The notes: a model not told the origin generated them from the letters alone. 64,000 nt of DNA from Paenibacillus sp. FSL R7-0337 (GCF_037969875.1 NZ_CP150218.1:4650001-4714000), one strand, 5' to 3'; shown: positions 43,246 through 52,504, counted from the first letter of the stretch. Made by a program: numbers and translations.

Positions 43246-43446
43246 ATGTCGAATGTAACACTGAAGGTTGAAGGAATGTCCTGCGGTCATTGTGTAAGTG
43301 CTGTAGAGAAGGCTGTGAGCGGTGTAGGCGCTGCAGCGAAGGTGGATCTGCCGGCGAAGACGGTGGCGGTTGAATTCGATGAGAATGCGGTAAGCCTGGA
43401 TAAGATCAAGGCCGCTATTGAAGATCAGGGCTACGACGTAGTGTAA
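43246..43446 (+). CDS. copZ: Copper chaperone CopZ
   Basis: The 66-residue HMA-domain protein has the metal site GMSCGHCVSAVEKAV and the usual C-terminal IEDQGYDVV. It carries Cu(I) to CopA or CsoR. RBS TAGGAGG lies 9 bases before the ATG. It lies between csoR and copA. No operator is visible directly before it, so it may be read from its own weak promoter or from upstream. Confidence 0.93.
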   Translation: MSNVTLKVEGMSCGHCVSAVEKAVSGVGAAAKVDLPAKTVAVEFDENAVSLDKIKAAIEDQGYDVV

Positions 43447-43531
43447 GCTAAGGTTTGTAATATAAGGGCTTGGAGCAGGGAACCCTGGGGTACAGGGCCG
43501 GGCGCCAATGCCTTTTCTTTTCAAGATAAAT

Positions 43532-43548
43532 ATACCCCTTGGGGGTAT
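43532..43548 (+). promoter_or_regulatory. CsoR operator before copA
   Basis: ATACCCCTTGGGGGTAT is a nearly perfect palindrome of the copper operator type. It ends only 2 bases before the GGAGG of copA, so bound CsoR would sit at or just after the transcription start. Confidence 0.75.
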
Positions 43549-43564
43549 GTGGAGGTGCATGAGG

Positions 43565-46018
43565 ATGGAAAAGAGTACAGAGGCCGCCCCGCAGCAGGCA
43601 ACGCTGCAGATTACCGGCATGACCTGCTCCGCCTGTGCGGCGCGGATTGAGAAGGGCTTGTCCCGCATGGAGGGGGTATCCCGGGCGAATGTCAATCTGG
43701 CACTGGAGCAGGCTACGGTGGGCTTCGACCCGGCGGTTATGGATGTGCCGCAGATCGAGGAGAAGATCCGCTCCCTTGGCTACGATACGCTGAAGGAGTC
43801 GGCGGATTTCGATATTACCGGCATGACCTGTGCCGCCTGCTCGGCGCGCATTGAGAAGGTGCTGGGACGGATGCCGGGGATCGCGGCTGTGAATGTCAAC
43901 CTGGCGCTGGAGACTGCGCATGTGGAATATTCGCCGGGCAATGTCAGTACAGCCGAGATTATGGATAAGGTGAGCAGCATCGGCTATAAGGCGTCACTTA
44001 AGCAGGACCGGAAGGATATCGCGGAGCAGCGCAGTGAAGAGATTACACGCAAGCGGAATAAGTGGATGATCTCCGCGTTGTTGTCTCTCCCGCTGCTCTG
44101 GGCCATGGCGGGCCACTTCTCGTTCACAACCTGGATCTGGATGCCTGAGCTATTCATGAATCCCTGGTTCCAGCTTGTGCTGGCGACCCCGGTTCAGTTC
44201 GTGATCGGCTGGCAGTTCTATGTCAGCGCCTATAAGGCGCTGAAGAATGGCAGTGCCAACATGGATGTGCTGGTGGTGCTGGGTACCTCTGCGGCGTATT
44301 TTTACAGCTTATACCTGACGATTGATTCTCTGAAAATGAGCGGGATGCACCACACCGTGGAGCTGTACTTCGAGACCAGTGCGGTTCTGATCACGTTAAT
44401 TCTCGTAGGCAAGTGGTTAGAAGCGCTGGCCAAGGGGCGTTCGTCGGATGCGATCCGCAGCCTGATGGGGCTTCAGGCCAAGACTGCACTGGTGCTGCGT
44501 GACGGCGCGGAGCTGAGCATTCCCGTGGAGGATGTAGTGATCGGTGATATTGTGCTGGTAAAGCCCGGCACGAAGGTGCCTGTAGACGGTGAAGTCGTTG
44601 AGGGGTTGTCCTCCGTCGATGAATCCATGCTCACAGGCGAGAGTATCCCGGTGGAGAAGAAGCCGGGGGATTCTGTTATCGGAGCTACGATGAACAAGAA
44701 CGGAATGCTGCGGGTTAAAGCCCGCAAGGTCGGCCGTGATACGGCGCTGGCACATATCATTAGAGTCGTGGAGGAAGCGCAGGGCTCGAAGGCACCGATC
44801 CAGCGGATTGCTGATGTCATCTCCGGGATCTTCGTGCCGATTGTGATTGGTATTGCTGCTGTAACCTTCGGGGTCTGGTATATCTGGGGAGCGCCGGGGC
44901 AGTTTGCAGAGGCCCTGGAAAAAGCCATTGCGGTGCTTGTCATCGCCTGTCCTTGCGCACTGGGACTGGCGACGCCAACCTCCATTATGGCCGGGTCCGG
45001 CCGGGCCGCCGAGTTCGGCATCCTGTTCAAGGGCGGGGAGCATCTGGAAGCTGCGAAGGGCGTGAAGGTGGTGGTCGTGGATAAGACCGGGACCGTGACC
45101 AACGGCAAGCCTGTATTGACCGATATTGTAGCAACTACCGCAATAGCTGCGCAAGGCCGGGTGCTTGGCGAGAACCGGCTGCTGGCCATAACAGCGGCTG
45201 CGGAGAAGCTCTCGGAGCATCCGCTGGCGGAGGCCATTGTGGCTGGAGCACAGGGTAGAGGAATCGACCTGCCGCCTGCGGGCCAGTTCGAGGCGGTACC
45301 AGGCCGCGGGGTGTCGGCGGTAGTGGACGGCCAGAAGGTAAGTGTAGGCACACGGCGGATGATGGTGGAGAACGGGCTGGATATCGAGCCGTGGACAGGG
45401 ATCATGACCCGGCTTGAGCAAGAGGGTAAAACAGCGATGCTGGTAGCCGTGGAGGATGCGGTAGCGGGAGTGATTGCAGTGGCTGACACGATTAAGGATA
45501 CCTCACGCGAGGCAGTAGCCCGGCTGCATGCTATGGGTATTGAGGTTATCATGATTACCGGAGACAACAAGATTACGGCCCAGGCGATTGCGGATCAGGC
45601 GGGCATCCGCACGGTTCTGGCGGAGGTGCTGCCTGAGGGCAAGGCGGAAGAGATCCGAAGGCTCCAGAGCGGCGGAGTCAAGGTAGCAATGGTCGGTGAC
45701 GGCATCAACGATGCTCCGGCGCTGGCAACCGCAGATACGGGCATGGCGATCGGTACCGGCACCGATGTAGCGATGGAGGCGGCGGACATCACGCTGATGC
45801 GCGGCGATCTGATGAGCATCCCGGATGCGATCCTGATGAGCCGCAAGACCATGCGCAATATCAGGCAGAATCTGTTCTGGGCGCTGGCCTACAACACGCT
45901 CGGCATCCCGATTGCGGCGCTCGGCTTCTTGGCGCCCTGGCTGGCCGGAGCCGCGATGGCCTTCAGCTCGGTATCTGTTGTACTGAACGCGCTGCGTTTA
46001 CAGCGCGTCAAGCTGTAA
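43565..46018 (+). CDS. copA: Cu(I)-exporting P1B-type ATPase
   Basis: The 817-residue protein has two N-terminal HMA domains (GMTCSACAARIEKG and GMTCAACSARIEKV) and eight membrane helices. The transport motif is VIACPCALGLATP, the phosphorylation site VVDKTGTVTNG, TGES in the actuator domain (SMLTGESIPVE), and the hinge GDGINDAPAL. The C-terminal YN...MA..S.SVV residues of Cu(I) pumps are in AYNTLGIP and AMAFSSVSVVLNALRL. The start at 43565 follows GGAGG by 9 bases; the longer frame from 43508 would run through the CsoR operator and is rejected. Confidence 0.95.
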   Translation: MEKSTEAAPQQATLQITGMTCSACAARIEKGLSRMEGVSRANVNLALEQATVGFDPAVMDVPQIEEKIRSLGYDTLKESADFDITGMTCAACSARIEKVLGRMPGIAAVNVNLALETAHVEYSPGNVSTAEIMDKVSSIGYKASLKQDRKDIAEQRSEEITRKRNKWMISALLSLPLLWAMAGHFSFTTWIWMPELFMNPWFQLVLATPVQFVIGWQFYVSAYKALKNGSANMDVLVVLGTSAAYFYSLYLTIDSLKMSGMHHTVELYFETSAVLITLILVGKWLEALAKGRSSDAIRSLMGLQAKTALVLRDGAELSIPVEDVVIGDIVLVKPGTKVPVDGEVVEGLSSVDESMLTGESIPVEKKPGDSVIGATMNKNGMLRVKARKVGRDTALAHIIRVVEEAQGSKAPIQRIADVISGIFVPIVIGIAAVTFGVWYIWGAPGQFAEALEKAIAVLVIACPCALGLATPTSIMAGSGRAAEFGILFKGGEHLEAAKGVKVVVVDKTGTVTNGKPVLTDIVATTAIAAQGRVLGENRLLAITAAAEKLSEHPLAEAIVAGAQGRGIDLPPAGQFEAVPGRGVSAVVDGQKVSVGTRRMMVENGLDIEPWTGIMTRLEQEGKTAMLVAVEDAVAGVIAVADTIKDTSREAVARLHAMGIEVIMITGDNKITAQAIADQAGIRTVLAEVLPEGKAEEIRRLQSGGVKVAMVGDGINDAPALATADTGMAIGTGTDVAMEAADITLMRGDLMSIPDAILMSRKTMRNIRQNLFWALAYNTLGIPIAALGFLAPWLAGAAMAFSSVSVVLNALRLQRVKL

Positions 46019-46082
46019 GAATTATACGGCTTGCTGGAGTCGGAACCATCCGGACGGACGGGCGGAAGGAAGGAAGGAACCC

Positions 46083-46116
46083 AAAGAATCGCCGGTACAT
46101 ATGCCGGCGATTCTTT
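46083..46116. terminator. Bidirectional terminator between copA and the EamA gene
   Basis: AAAGAATCGCCGG pairs with CCGGCGATTCTTT, loop TACATATG, then ATTTTAA. Confidence 0.85.
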
Positions 46117-46122
46117 ATTTTA

Positions 46123-46223
46123 AAATATAAGAAGTTATATGTTTCACACGATAACTTATCCTTCAACTTCTCGCTGAAACGGTACCGTCCTTTACAAGGA
46201 CGGCAAAGCCGTTTCCACTTGTT
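46123..46223. repeat. 101-bp dispersed hairpin repeat, copy 3
   Basis: Identical in length and design to 27005-27105: AAATATAAGAAGTTATATG ... GAAACGGTACCGTCC / GGACGGCAAAGCCGTTTC ... CACTTGTT. It lies between convergent copA and the EamA transporter. Confidence 0.92.
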
Positions 46224-46263
46224 GAAGAAGCTGAATGGATAGGCGAATTCAATCTATGCTGCT

Positions 46264-47202
46264 TTATTCGCTGGCTGCTGCGGAAGCCGAAGCGGTCTTT
46301 TTCCGGCCCAGCAGGTTCGTTCCAATGACCCCGGCGATGATCAGGAATGATCCGATCCAGTGATAGACCGTGATCTGCTCACCCAGGAAGATCGCTCCGG
46401 CTGCAATGGATACGATGGTGGAGAGGTTGGTGAAGACGCTCATGAGTGAGGCCTCGATTTTGGATAAAATATAGGTTGAAGTCAGGGTTGTGACCAGCGA
46501 GGCGACCACCCCCAGATATACGGCGGACAGGACAAATGTTGTGCTTCCCAGCGGATTCAGGAAATCCCCGAGCGTGCCGCTGACTGTATGTCCGGTAAGC
46601 GAGATGATCAGGAAGGTGGCGAAGCCGACTCCCATCATCAGATAGCTGAGCTCAGCAGGGCTGAAGTGGCTGGAGAGGGAGCGGGCCAGCACACTGTACC
46701 CGGCAAAAGCGAGACAAGTCATGAACAGCAGCACAATCCCGGTCATATTGGACAGCTGAATGCCGCTTCCCTTCATGACGAAGATGAATACCACGCCGAA
46801 TACCGAGAGGAAGATACACAGCTTTTGCAGCAGGGTGGTCTTCTCCTTCAGGAAAATCGAGGCGATGATCATCGTCACCACCGGAGTGAATGAATAGAGG
46901 ATGCCTCCCTCGGCTGAGGTGGCGCGCTGAAGTCCGAAGACCTGCAGGGTGAAGAAGCCGAGCGGATACATCGCAGCGAGCAGCAGGGCCCGGCCAATCG
47001 GCTTGCCCCGGTAGGAAACCTTGACCCAGCCGAGGGCGACCGGAACCGACATCACGGCAAACGAGGCGGCGAACCGGAAGGTCAGCGTGTCGAGCGGCCC
47101 GGCATGAACGAGAGCCACTTTGGTGAACAGGAAAGAGAAGCCGATAATGACCGCATTGAGTACGGCGAAGCTGTAGGCCAGCTTGAGTCCTTGTTTGTGC
47201 AT
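46264..47202 (-). CDS. EamA/DMT-family transporter
   Basis: The 312-residue protein has ten hydrophobic segments forming two EamA repeats (about 10-145 and 155-300), with GFSFLFTKVALVHAGPLDTLTFRF and GVVASLVTTLTSTYILSKIEA. DMT proteins export amino acids or other metabolites. It is divergent from a MocR regulator 207 bases away, a pairing in which the regulator often controls the transporter. RBS AAGGAGAT precedes the ATG. Confidence 0.9.
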   Translation of the reverse strand: MHKQGLKLAYSFAVLNAVIIGFSFLFTKVALVHAGPLDTLTFRFAASFAVMSVPVALGWVKVSYRGKPIGRALLLAAMYPLGFFTLQVFGLQRATSAEGGILYSFTPVVTMIIASIFLKEKTTLLQKLCIFLSVFGVVFIFVMKGSGIQLSNMTGIVLLFMTCLAFAGYSVLARSLSSHFSPAELSYLMMGVGFATFLIISLTGHTVSGTLGDFLNPLGSTTFVLSAVYLGVVASLVTTLTSTYILSKIEASLMSVFTNLSTIVSIAAGAIFLGEQITVYHWIGSFLIIAGVIGTNLLGRKKTASASAAASE

Positions 47203-47308
47203 GGGTACATCTCCTTATAGGTTAATGAAGATTGGATGCTGTAAACATTCGATCTATTACTTTAAAATTAAAGGAAAAGGCGTACACCAACAATACAAGC
47301 TTTCCTCA

Positions 47309-47344
47309 ACTGTACCGGTACAGTCTGCCGCGATCCTATATAAT
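47309..47344 (+). promoter_or_regulatory. Palindromic operator and promoter of the MocR gene
   Basis: ACTGTACCGGTACAGT (47309-47324) is a perfect 16-bp palindrome covering the -35 position. A -10 TATAAT is at 47339-47344. It lies between two divergent genes, so autoregulation and control of the EamA gene by MocR is plausible. Confidence 0.6.
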
Positions 47345-47409
47345 AAGGGAAGAATAATAGGATAAAATACACGGCATAGTAGGGTAATGACGGCGAACGG
47401 AGGCGGGCG

Positions 47410-48753
47410 ATGAACAAATATCATCAGGTGATCACAGAGCTGGAGCGGCAGATGAAGGAAGGGCAGTACCGCCCGGGGGATAAGCTGCCGTCTGTGCGCA
47501 GTGCTTCAGAAATCTACGGCTGCAGCGTCAGTACGATTCTGAAGGCATACGGGGAGCTGGAGAGGACGCATACAATCTACTCTATTCCGCAGAGCGGCTA
47601 TTACATGGTGGACAAGAGTGACGATTCGGCAGCGGCGGGGAGCGAAGGGACGGTTGATTTTGCTTCGGCTTCGCCGGATCTGAACGTCTTTCCGTACCTG
47701 GACTTCCAGCATTGCCTCAATAAGGCGATTGATCAGTACAAATACCATCTGTTCACCTATGGTGATGCCCTGGGGCTGGAGACGCTGCGCCGCACCCTGG
47801 TGTCGCATCTGGCGGAGTATCAGGTGTTCGCCAAGGCGGAGTCGATTCTGATTACCTCGGGGATTCAGCAGGCGCTGGAGATTCTGGCTAGAATGCCTTT
47901 TCCCAGCGGCAGAACGGAGATTCTGGTGGAACAGCCGGGGTATGATATTTTTTTGCGGTATTTGGAGGCTGAGGGCCTGCCGGTGAGCGGAATCGGGCGT
48001 TCGGCGGCGGGCATTAACCTGCAGGAGCTGGAGGAGAAGTTCGCCAGCGGGAGATTTAAGTTTTTTTATACGATGCCCAGATATCACAACCCCCTTGGGA
48101 CAACCTACAGCACAGAGGAACGCAAGGTCATTGCCGGACTGGCAGCCAAATACGATGTCTACATCGCCGAGGATGATTATATGGCGGATCTGGGGATCGG
48201 ACGGCGTTATGACCCGATCTATGCGTATGACCAGACTTCCCATGTCATCTATCTCAAAAGCTTCTCCAAAATCATCTTCCCGGGCCTTAGGCTCGGTGCG
48301 GTGGTTGTGCCGCAGCCCCTATTGGAGGCCTTCCGCTCCTATAAAGGCTACACCGATACCTCGCTGCTGTCACAGGCTGCGCTTGAGGTATACATCAAGA
48401 ACGGGATGTACGGGCATCACAGGCACAAGATCAAAGCCATGTATGCCAAAAAAATCCGCGCGGTATACGAAGCACTCGGGCGGCATAATACAGACGGCTT
48501 AATCGAAGCCTCTGCGGACAGCTCCGGCATCTATATCCAGTTCAAGCTGCCGCTCACCGTCAACCTGGAGCGTCTGGTCAAGCGCCTGGCCGGGCGGAAG
48601 ATCCGCGTGGTACCCGGGAATGGCTTCTATCTGCCGGGTTACCAGACCCGGGACAAATTCCTGCGCATCAGTATTTCCCGGGCGGGGCTTACGCAGATTG
48701 ATGAGGGAATCCTGACGGTTGTCCAGGAGGTGAAGCGCGGGAGCGGGTGGTAG
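47410..48753 (+). CDS. MocR-type regulator (GntR helix-turn-helix plus aminotransferase domain)
   Basis: The 447-residue protein has an N-terminal GntR winged helix (YRPGDKLPSVRSASEIYGCSVSTILKAYGELE). A fold-type I PLP aminotransferase domain (about 100-447) has the PLP Lys in VIYLKSFSKIIFPGLRLG and NPLGTTYS and DDYMADLG motifs. Such proteins sense PLP or amino compounds. It is divergent from EamA. The stop is followed by a purine-only low-complexity stretch (48760-48830, GAGGAAGAAGAGG type). Confidence 0.93.
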   Translation: MNKYHQVITELERQMKEGQYRPGDKLPSVRSASEIYGCSVSTILKAYGELERTHTIYSIPQSGYYMVDKSDDSAAAGSEGTVDFASASPDLNVFPYLDFQHCLNKAIDQYKYHLFTYGDALGLETLRRTLVSHLAEYQVFAKAESILITSGIQQALEILARMPFPSGRTEILVEQPGYDIFLRYLEAEGLPVSGIGRSAAGINLQELEEKFASGRFKFFYTMPRYHNPLGTTYSTEERKVIAGLAAKYDVYIAEDDYMADLGIGRRYDPIYAYDQTSHVIYLKSFSKIIFPGLRLGAVVVPQPLLEAFRSYKGYTDTSLLSQAALEVYIKNGMYGHHRHKIKAMYAKKIRAVYEALGRHNTDGLIEASADSSGIYIQFKLPLTVNLERLVKRLAGRKIRVVPGNGFYLPGYQTRDKFLRISISRAGLTQIDEGILTVVQEVKRGSGW

Positions 48754-48917
48754 GGGCCGTAGAGGCCGTAGAGGCGGAAGAAGAGGAAGAAGAGGAGCAA
48801 GAGGCGAAAGAGGGCGGAAGAGTCTGAAAGAGGCTGGAAGGGAGCCACTCTTGTTGTATGGGCCGCGAAATGGGATCATAATAGGCTTATATAGGAGTGA
48901 AGAGAGGTGGGACGATA

Positions 48918-49670
48918 ATGAAAATAACGAATGAAACCCTTGAGCTGTTGAACCGTCATACCTCTGTCCGCCAGTACCAGGACAAGCCGGTCAGCGACGA
49001 GCTGCTGTCAGCAGTGATTGGAGCGGGACAGATGGCTTCGACTTCCAGCAATGTCCAGGCGTACACAGTTATTGCTGTAACGGAGCCAGCACTGAAAGCC
49101 CAGTTATCTGCCTTATCCGGCAATCAGGCGTACATCGAACAGTGTCCGGTCTTTCTGGTCTGGTGTGCGGACCTGTACCGGCTGCGGGAAGCGTCCGCTC
49201 CGCATTTGGAGGGGAAGCCGTCCTATGAGGACACGGCCGAGAATCTGATTGTAGCGACTGTCGATGTGGCGCTCGCCGCGCAGAATGCTGCTGTTGCCGC
49301 AGAATCGCTCGGCCTTGGCATTGTCTACATCGGCGGCATCCGCAATGAGATCGCTGCGGTATCTGAACTGCTCGGCCTGCCGGAGCTGGTCTATCCGGTC
49401 TTCGGCATGTGCCTCGGGTATCCGGCCGCCGTGAACGGCATCCGCCCGCGCCTGCCGCAGGCGGCGGTGCTGCATCATAACGGCTACAATGCCGAAGCCG
49501 CAGTGGAACAGGCCCAGGTGTACGACGCGATCTCCAGCAACTACATGCGCGAGCGTACCGGCGGCCAGAGCGCAGCCTCTTGGTCGGAGATGATGGCCGG
49601 CCGGTTGGCTCAGCCTGCCAGGCTGCACATGAAGGAATTCCTGCTCAGCAAGGGATTCATGCAGAGGTAG
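48918..49670 (+). CDS. NADPH-dependent nitroreductase (NfsA/FRP type)
   Basis: The 250-residue flavoprotein begins ETLELLNRHTSVRQYQDKPV (FMN-binding Arg in SVRQ). It contains GQMASTSSNVQAY, QNAAVAAESLGLGIVYIGGIRN and PVFGMCLGYP, all family features. The enzyme reduces nitroaromatics, quinones or flavin with NADPH. ATG 48918 is used in preference to GTG 48897 because GAGGTGGG precedes it. A strong terminator follows. Confidence 0.92.
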   Translation: MKITNETLELLNRHTSVRQYQDKPVSDELLSAVIGAGQMASTSSNVQAYTVIAVTEPALKAQLSALSGNQAYIEQCPVFLVWCADLYRLREASAPHLEGKPSYEDTAENLIVATVDVALAAQNAAVAAESLGLGIVYIGGIRNEIAAVSELLGLPELVYPVFGMCLGYPAAVNGIRPRLPQAAVLHHNGYNAEAAVEQAQVYDAISSNYMRERTGGQSAASWSEMMAGRLAQPARLHMKEFLLSKGFMQR

Positions 49671-49677
49671 TGAACAG

Positions 49678-49717
49678 AAAGGCCTTCTCCAGAGTCTGTG
49701 GGGGAGGCCTTTTTTTG
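49678..49717 (+). terminator. Terminator after the nitroreductase gene
   Basis: AAAGGCCTTCTCC pairs with GGGGAGGCCTTT, followed by a T7 run. Confidence 0.85.
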
Positions 49718-49817
49718 ATTGGGGGAGGATGGACCGAGCGTATGCGTAAAACCGAATACTGTAGGCTGGCGCGAAGGTACGCAGGCTCAGTACGCCACAG
49801 CCAGTAACAAATATTGA

Positions 49818-49994
49818 ATTTCCTGCAAGAAGTGCAACAATGCTGCCGAAAATAAGCGGCTTATGCGGAAATCGTGCACGAAATGCAACAAAGCTAGCAC
49901 AAACTTGCTCAAAACATCGAAATTCCTGCAAACGATGCAACAATGCACCGCAGCTAGTAACATGTCTAGAGAAATCCTGCAAAAAATACAACAA
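49818..49994. repeat. Four degenerate CCTGCA...TGCAACA palindromic units at about 52-bp spacing
   Basis: Cores: TCCTGCAAGAAGTGCAACAA (near 49829), TCGTGCACGAAATGCAACAA (near 49879), TCCTGCAAACGATGCAACAA (near 49932), TCCTGCAAAAAATACAACAA (near 49984). Spacings are 50, 53 and 52. Between them are GC-variable segments with GCTGCC or GCTAGC. Open frames across this stretch have no RBS and are not credible. Confidence 0.75.
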
Positions 49995-50071
49995 TGCTGC
50001 CACAAACCGATACAAGTGGTGGCAGAGAGTGATAACCATCAAAATTGGCCAGAGATAGGCGGAACATCGCC

Positions 50072-50308
50072 ATGATGTGCAACTGTGGGGAATCGGGGCG
50101 AATGTATGCCGAAAACTACATACAATGTGCAACTGAAAGGGTGAACGGGGCGAATGTATGCCGAAAACAGCATACAATGTGCAACTGCAAGGGTGAACGG
50201 GGCAAATGTATGCCGAAAACAACATACAATGTGCAACTGAAAGGGTGAGCGGGGTGAATGTATACCGAAAACAACATACAATGTGCTACTGCAAGGGTGA
50301 GTGAGCCA
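50072..50308. repeat. 52-bp tandem repeat, four full units plus a partial
   Basis: Units begin at 50101, 50153, 50205 and 50257: AATGTATGCCGAAAAC, two or three variable bases, CATACAATGTGCAACTG, then AAGGGTGAACGGGG. Each carries the inverted repeat GTATG...CATAC. A partial unit precedes. From 50309 to the RBS at 50535 I see no further structure. Confidence 0.92.
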
Positions 50309-50550
50309 AAGCGAGCGGATGGGTATACTCCTGTTTGATTATTTTGCGTGCATAGAAAAATTGCATTTAAAGAAATATTGCGTGTTGCGCAAAAATATGG
50401 AAAGTGCTAAAATTTGGATAGAGGTTGGATTTCGCTGGACGCCAACACCCGGGCCCGGAATCGCGCCGTAGCCAAATTCCCTCTTCCGCTTCGCGGCTGT
50501 TCTGCTGCGGATGCTCTTGAAATCATAGATTTGAGAAGGAGGAGAAGAGT

Positions 50551-51813
50551 ATGGTACAGGTAGACGGGCAAGAGACAAAGGTGGCTGCACGGTTGACGCA
50601 CAAGGTATTCTTCGAGCGCGATGATATTGAATTCACGTTCCAGTGGCTGCTGTCGTTCGTACATTGCGGCGGTGTGTCGCAGGGTGAAGTATTTAAGCTT
50701 GCACGGAACATTGATCCCAGCTCTTTGACCAGCTGGAAGACTGAATTCGAGAAGGAAGCCGTTAAGATCGAGGCAACGGCAGAGCGCTGCCTGAAGAAAG
50801 GGCATCTGATCAGTGCCAGCGAGGCCTTTATCCGTGCCCACTCGTATTACCGGGCAGCCTTTTACGGGGCTTTTCCAGATGAACCGGATTTTACGCGGTA
50901 CCACGGCAAAAGTGTGGAATGCTTCCGCAAGGCGCTTGATGCGAAGTCTGAGCAGATTCCCCACGAGTGGGTCGAGGTGGAATACAAGGGGTATAAGTTC
51001 CCGGGATGCTTCCTGAAGGCGGAGCACGGGAATACGCCTAAACCAACGATTATTTTCCATAACGGCGGGGAAACGCACAAGGAAGATACCTATTTTCTCG
51101 GAGGGCAAGCGGCTATTGACCGGGGATATAACGCGCTGATCGTAGACCTTCCTTATGATGTATGTGTCCGGTTCTATGAGCCTGAGGCAACGGCCAAGAA
51201 CTTCCCGCGCGAGGAGCTGCATAATGTCTACAGAGCCACCACGGATTTCGTCCTGGCCCGGCCGGATGTGGACCCTGAACGGCTGGTCGTCAGCGGCATG
51301 AGCTATGGCGGGGCCAAGACAATGGTTCATGCAAGCTGTGACGACCGCTTCGCAGCGGCAGTGCCGAACTCACCGGTGTACTCCATGGCGTCCTTCATTG
51401 AACGCGGCATGCCCTCGTTTCTCAGGGGCAGTGCAGAAGAAGCGGCGGAGCAGACTAAGAAAATGCCGTACACCGGCCAGGTGCTGTTCGCCGGATTGGC
51501 CTGGTCCCATGGCTTGGACAGCATTGCCGGGTGGCATGGTTCAGCCGGAGAAGTGATGGAGGTTGATCCTAAGGACGTCAAGTGTCCCCTGCTCTCCATG
51601 TATTCGGAAGCGGAGCATCCCGAGATGCAGCGGCAAGCGATCGACACTTACGAGAAGGCTCCGAACAAGAAGAATGCGATCTTCAAGGGGACGGAGGAGG
51701 ATGGTGCCGACCTGCATTGCCAGCTGAACAATCTGCCGCTCAGCTACCAGGTGATGTTTGACTGGCTGGATGAGGTGCTCGATTATAACATTCAGCTACA
51801 ACCGGCGCAGTAA
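50551..51813 (+). CDS. Alpha/beta hydrolase (FrsA / dihydroxypseudooxynicotine hydrolase-like)
   Basis: The 420-residue protein has a helical N-terminal region (about 1-125) and an alpha/beta hydrolase core. The core includes PTIIFHNGGETHKED (oxyanion region), the nucleophile elbow VVSGMSYGGAKT (Ser in GMSYGG) and a late acidic/His region LLSMYSEAEHPEM ... GADLHCQLNN. The N-terminal helical domain is typical of FrsA/DHPON-hydrolase-like enzymes, which cleave C-C or ester bonds. The substrate is unknown. RBS AAGGAGGAG is ideal. A TetR regulator follows 91 bases on and may control it. Confidence 0.85.
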   Translation: MVQVDGQETKVAARLTHKVFFERDDIEFTFQWLLSFVHCGGVSQGEVFKLARNIDPSSLTSWKTEFEKEAVKIEATAERCLKKGHLISASEAFIRAHSYYRAAFYGAFPDEPDFTRYHGKSVECFRKALDAKSEQIPHEWVEVEYKGYKFPGCFLKAEHGNTPKPTIIFHNGGETHKEDTYFLGGQAAIDRGYNALIVDLPYDVCVRFYEPEATAKNFPREELHNVYRATTDFVLARPDVDPERLVVSGMSYGGAKTMVHASCDDRFAAAVPNSPVYSMASFIERGMPSFLRGSAEEAAEQTKKMPYTGQVLFAGLAWSHGLDSIAGWHGSAGEVMEVDPKDVKCPLLSMYSEAEHPEMQRQAIDTYEKAPNKKNAIFKGTEEDGADLHCQLNNLPLSYQVMFDWLDEVLDYNIQLQPAQ

Positions 51814-51904
51814 GCGATCTTCAGGATTAAGGCCGGATCTGCGGTGCTGAAATGACAGCAACGCAGATCTTGACTACATATAAGGATTGGAGCAATTGAG
51901 TGAC

Positions 51905-52492
51905 ATGACGAATGAAAAACAGGGCTTGAGAGAACGCAAAAAAGAAGAGACCAGGCGGACGCTGAGCGATGTAGCCTGCAGACTTGCCATGGAGAAAGGG
52001 GCCAGCCAGGTTCGGGTGGAGGATATTGCCGCAGCCGCGAATGTCTCCATGCGGACGTTCAATAACTATTTTGCGTCCAAAGAGGCTGCGATTGTCGGCA
52101 ATGCGTACCAGCGTTCCGAGCGGATAGCGGCTACCCTTGCCGGCCGTCCGTCCGGGGAACCGCTGCAAGACTCGATCCGGGCTGCTGTGCTTGACGGATT
52201 CGCCGAGACAACAGACCGGCAGTGGTATGCGCGTATCGTCCTCCTTCGCGATGATCCGGCATTGTTCGGCGCCACACGCAAGGTGGAGATTGAGATTGAG
52301 CGGGAGCTGGCCAAGGTGATTGCGGAACGCACACATAAGGATGTGAAGCTCGACCTGTACCCGGACTTATTGGCCGCGCTGCTTATGGCAGCGATACGCA
52401 CAGCGGTTTTCCATTGGGTAAGTGCACCTCCCGGAGGACGGACGCTGAACGACATGCTGGAACAGGCGATTGGGCAATTGAGGTTTGAGTAA
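51905..52492 (+). CDS. TetR-family transcriptional regulator
   Basis: The 195-residue protein has a TetR helix-turn-helix (EKGASQVRVEDIAAAANVSMRTFNNYFASKEAAI) and a ligand-binding C-terminal part. The start is uncertain: ATG 51905 lies 12 bases after GGAG; TTG 51887 is an alternative. It is presumably cotranscribed with the hydrolase gene. A terminator and a dispersed repeat follow. Confidence 0.9.
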   Translation: MTNEKQGLRERKKEETRRTLSDVACRLAMEKGASQVRVEDIAAAANVSMRTFNNYFASKEAAIVGNAYQRSERIAATLAGRPSGEPLQDSIRAAVLDGFAETTDRQWYARIVLLRDDPALFGATRKVEIEIERELAKVIAERTHKDVKLDLYPDLLAALLMAAIRTAVFHWVSAPPGGRTLNDMLEQAIGQLRFE

Positions 52493-52504
52493 TATGCACA
52501 CGGA

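Noticed and set aside
43508..43564. Longer N-terminus for CopA
   Set aside because: The added codons run through the CsoR operator and lack an RBS; the ATG at 43565 is well spaced from GGAGG.
44417..45421. 334-codon minus-strand ORF
   Set aside because: It is antisense to copA; no motif or RBS.
49113..50225. 370-codon minus-strand ORF
   Set aside because: It is antisense to the nitroreductase gene and then runs through repeat arrays; no RBS or domain.
50407..51330. 307-codon minus-strand ORF
   Set aside because: It is antisense to the alpha/beta hydrolase with intact catalytic motifs.
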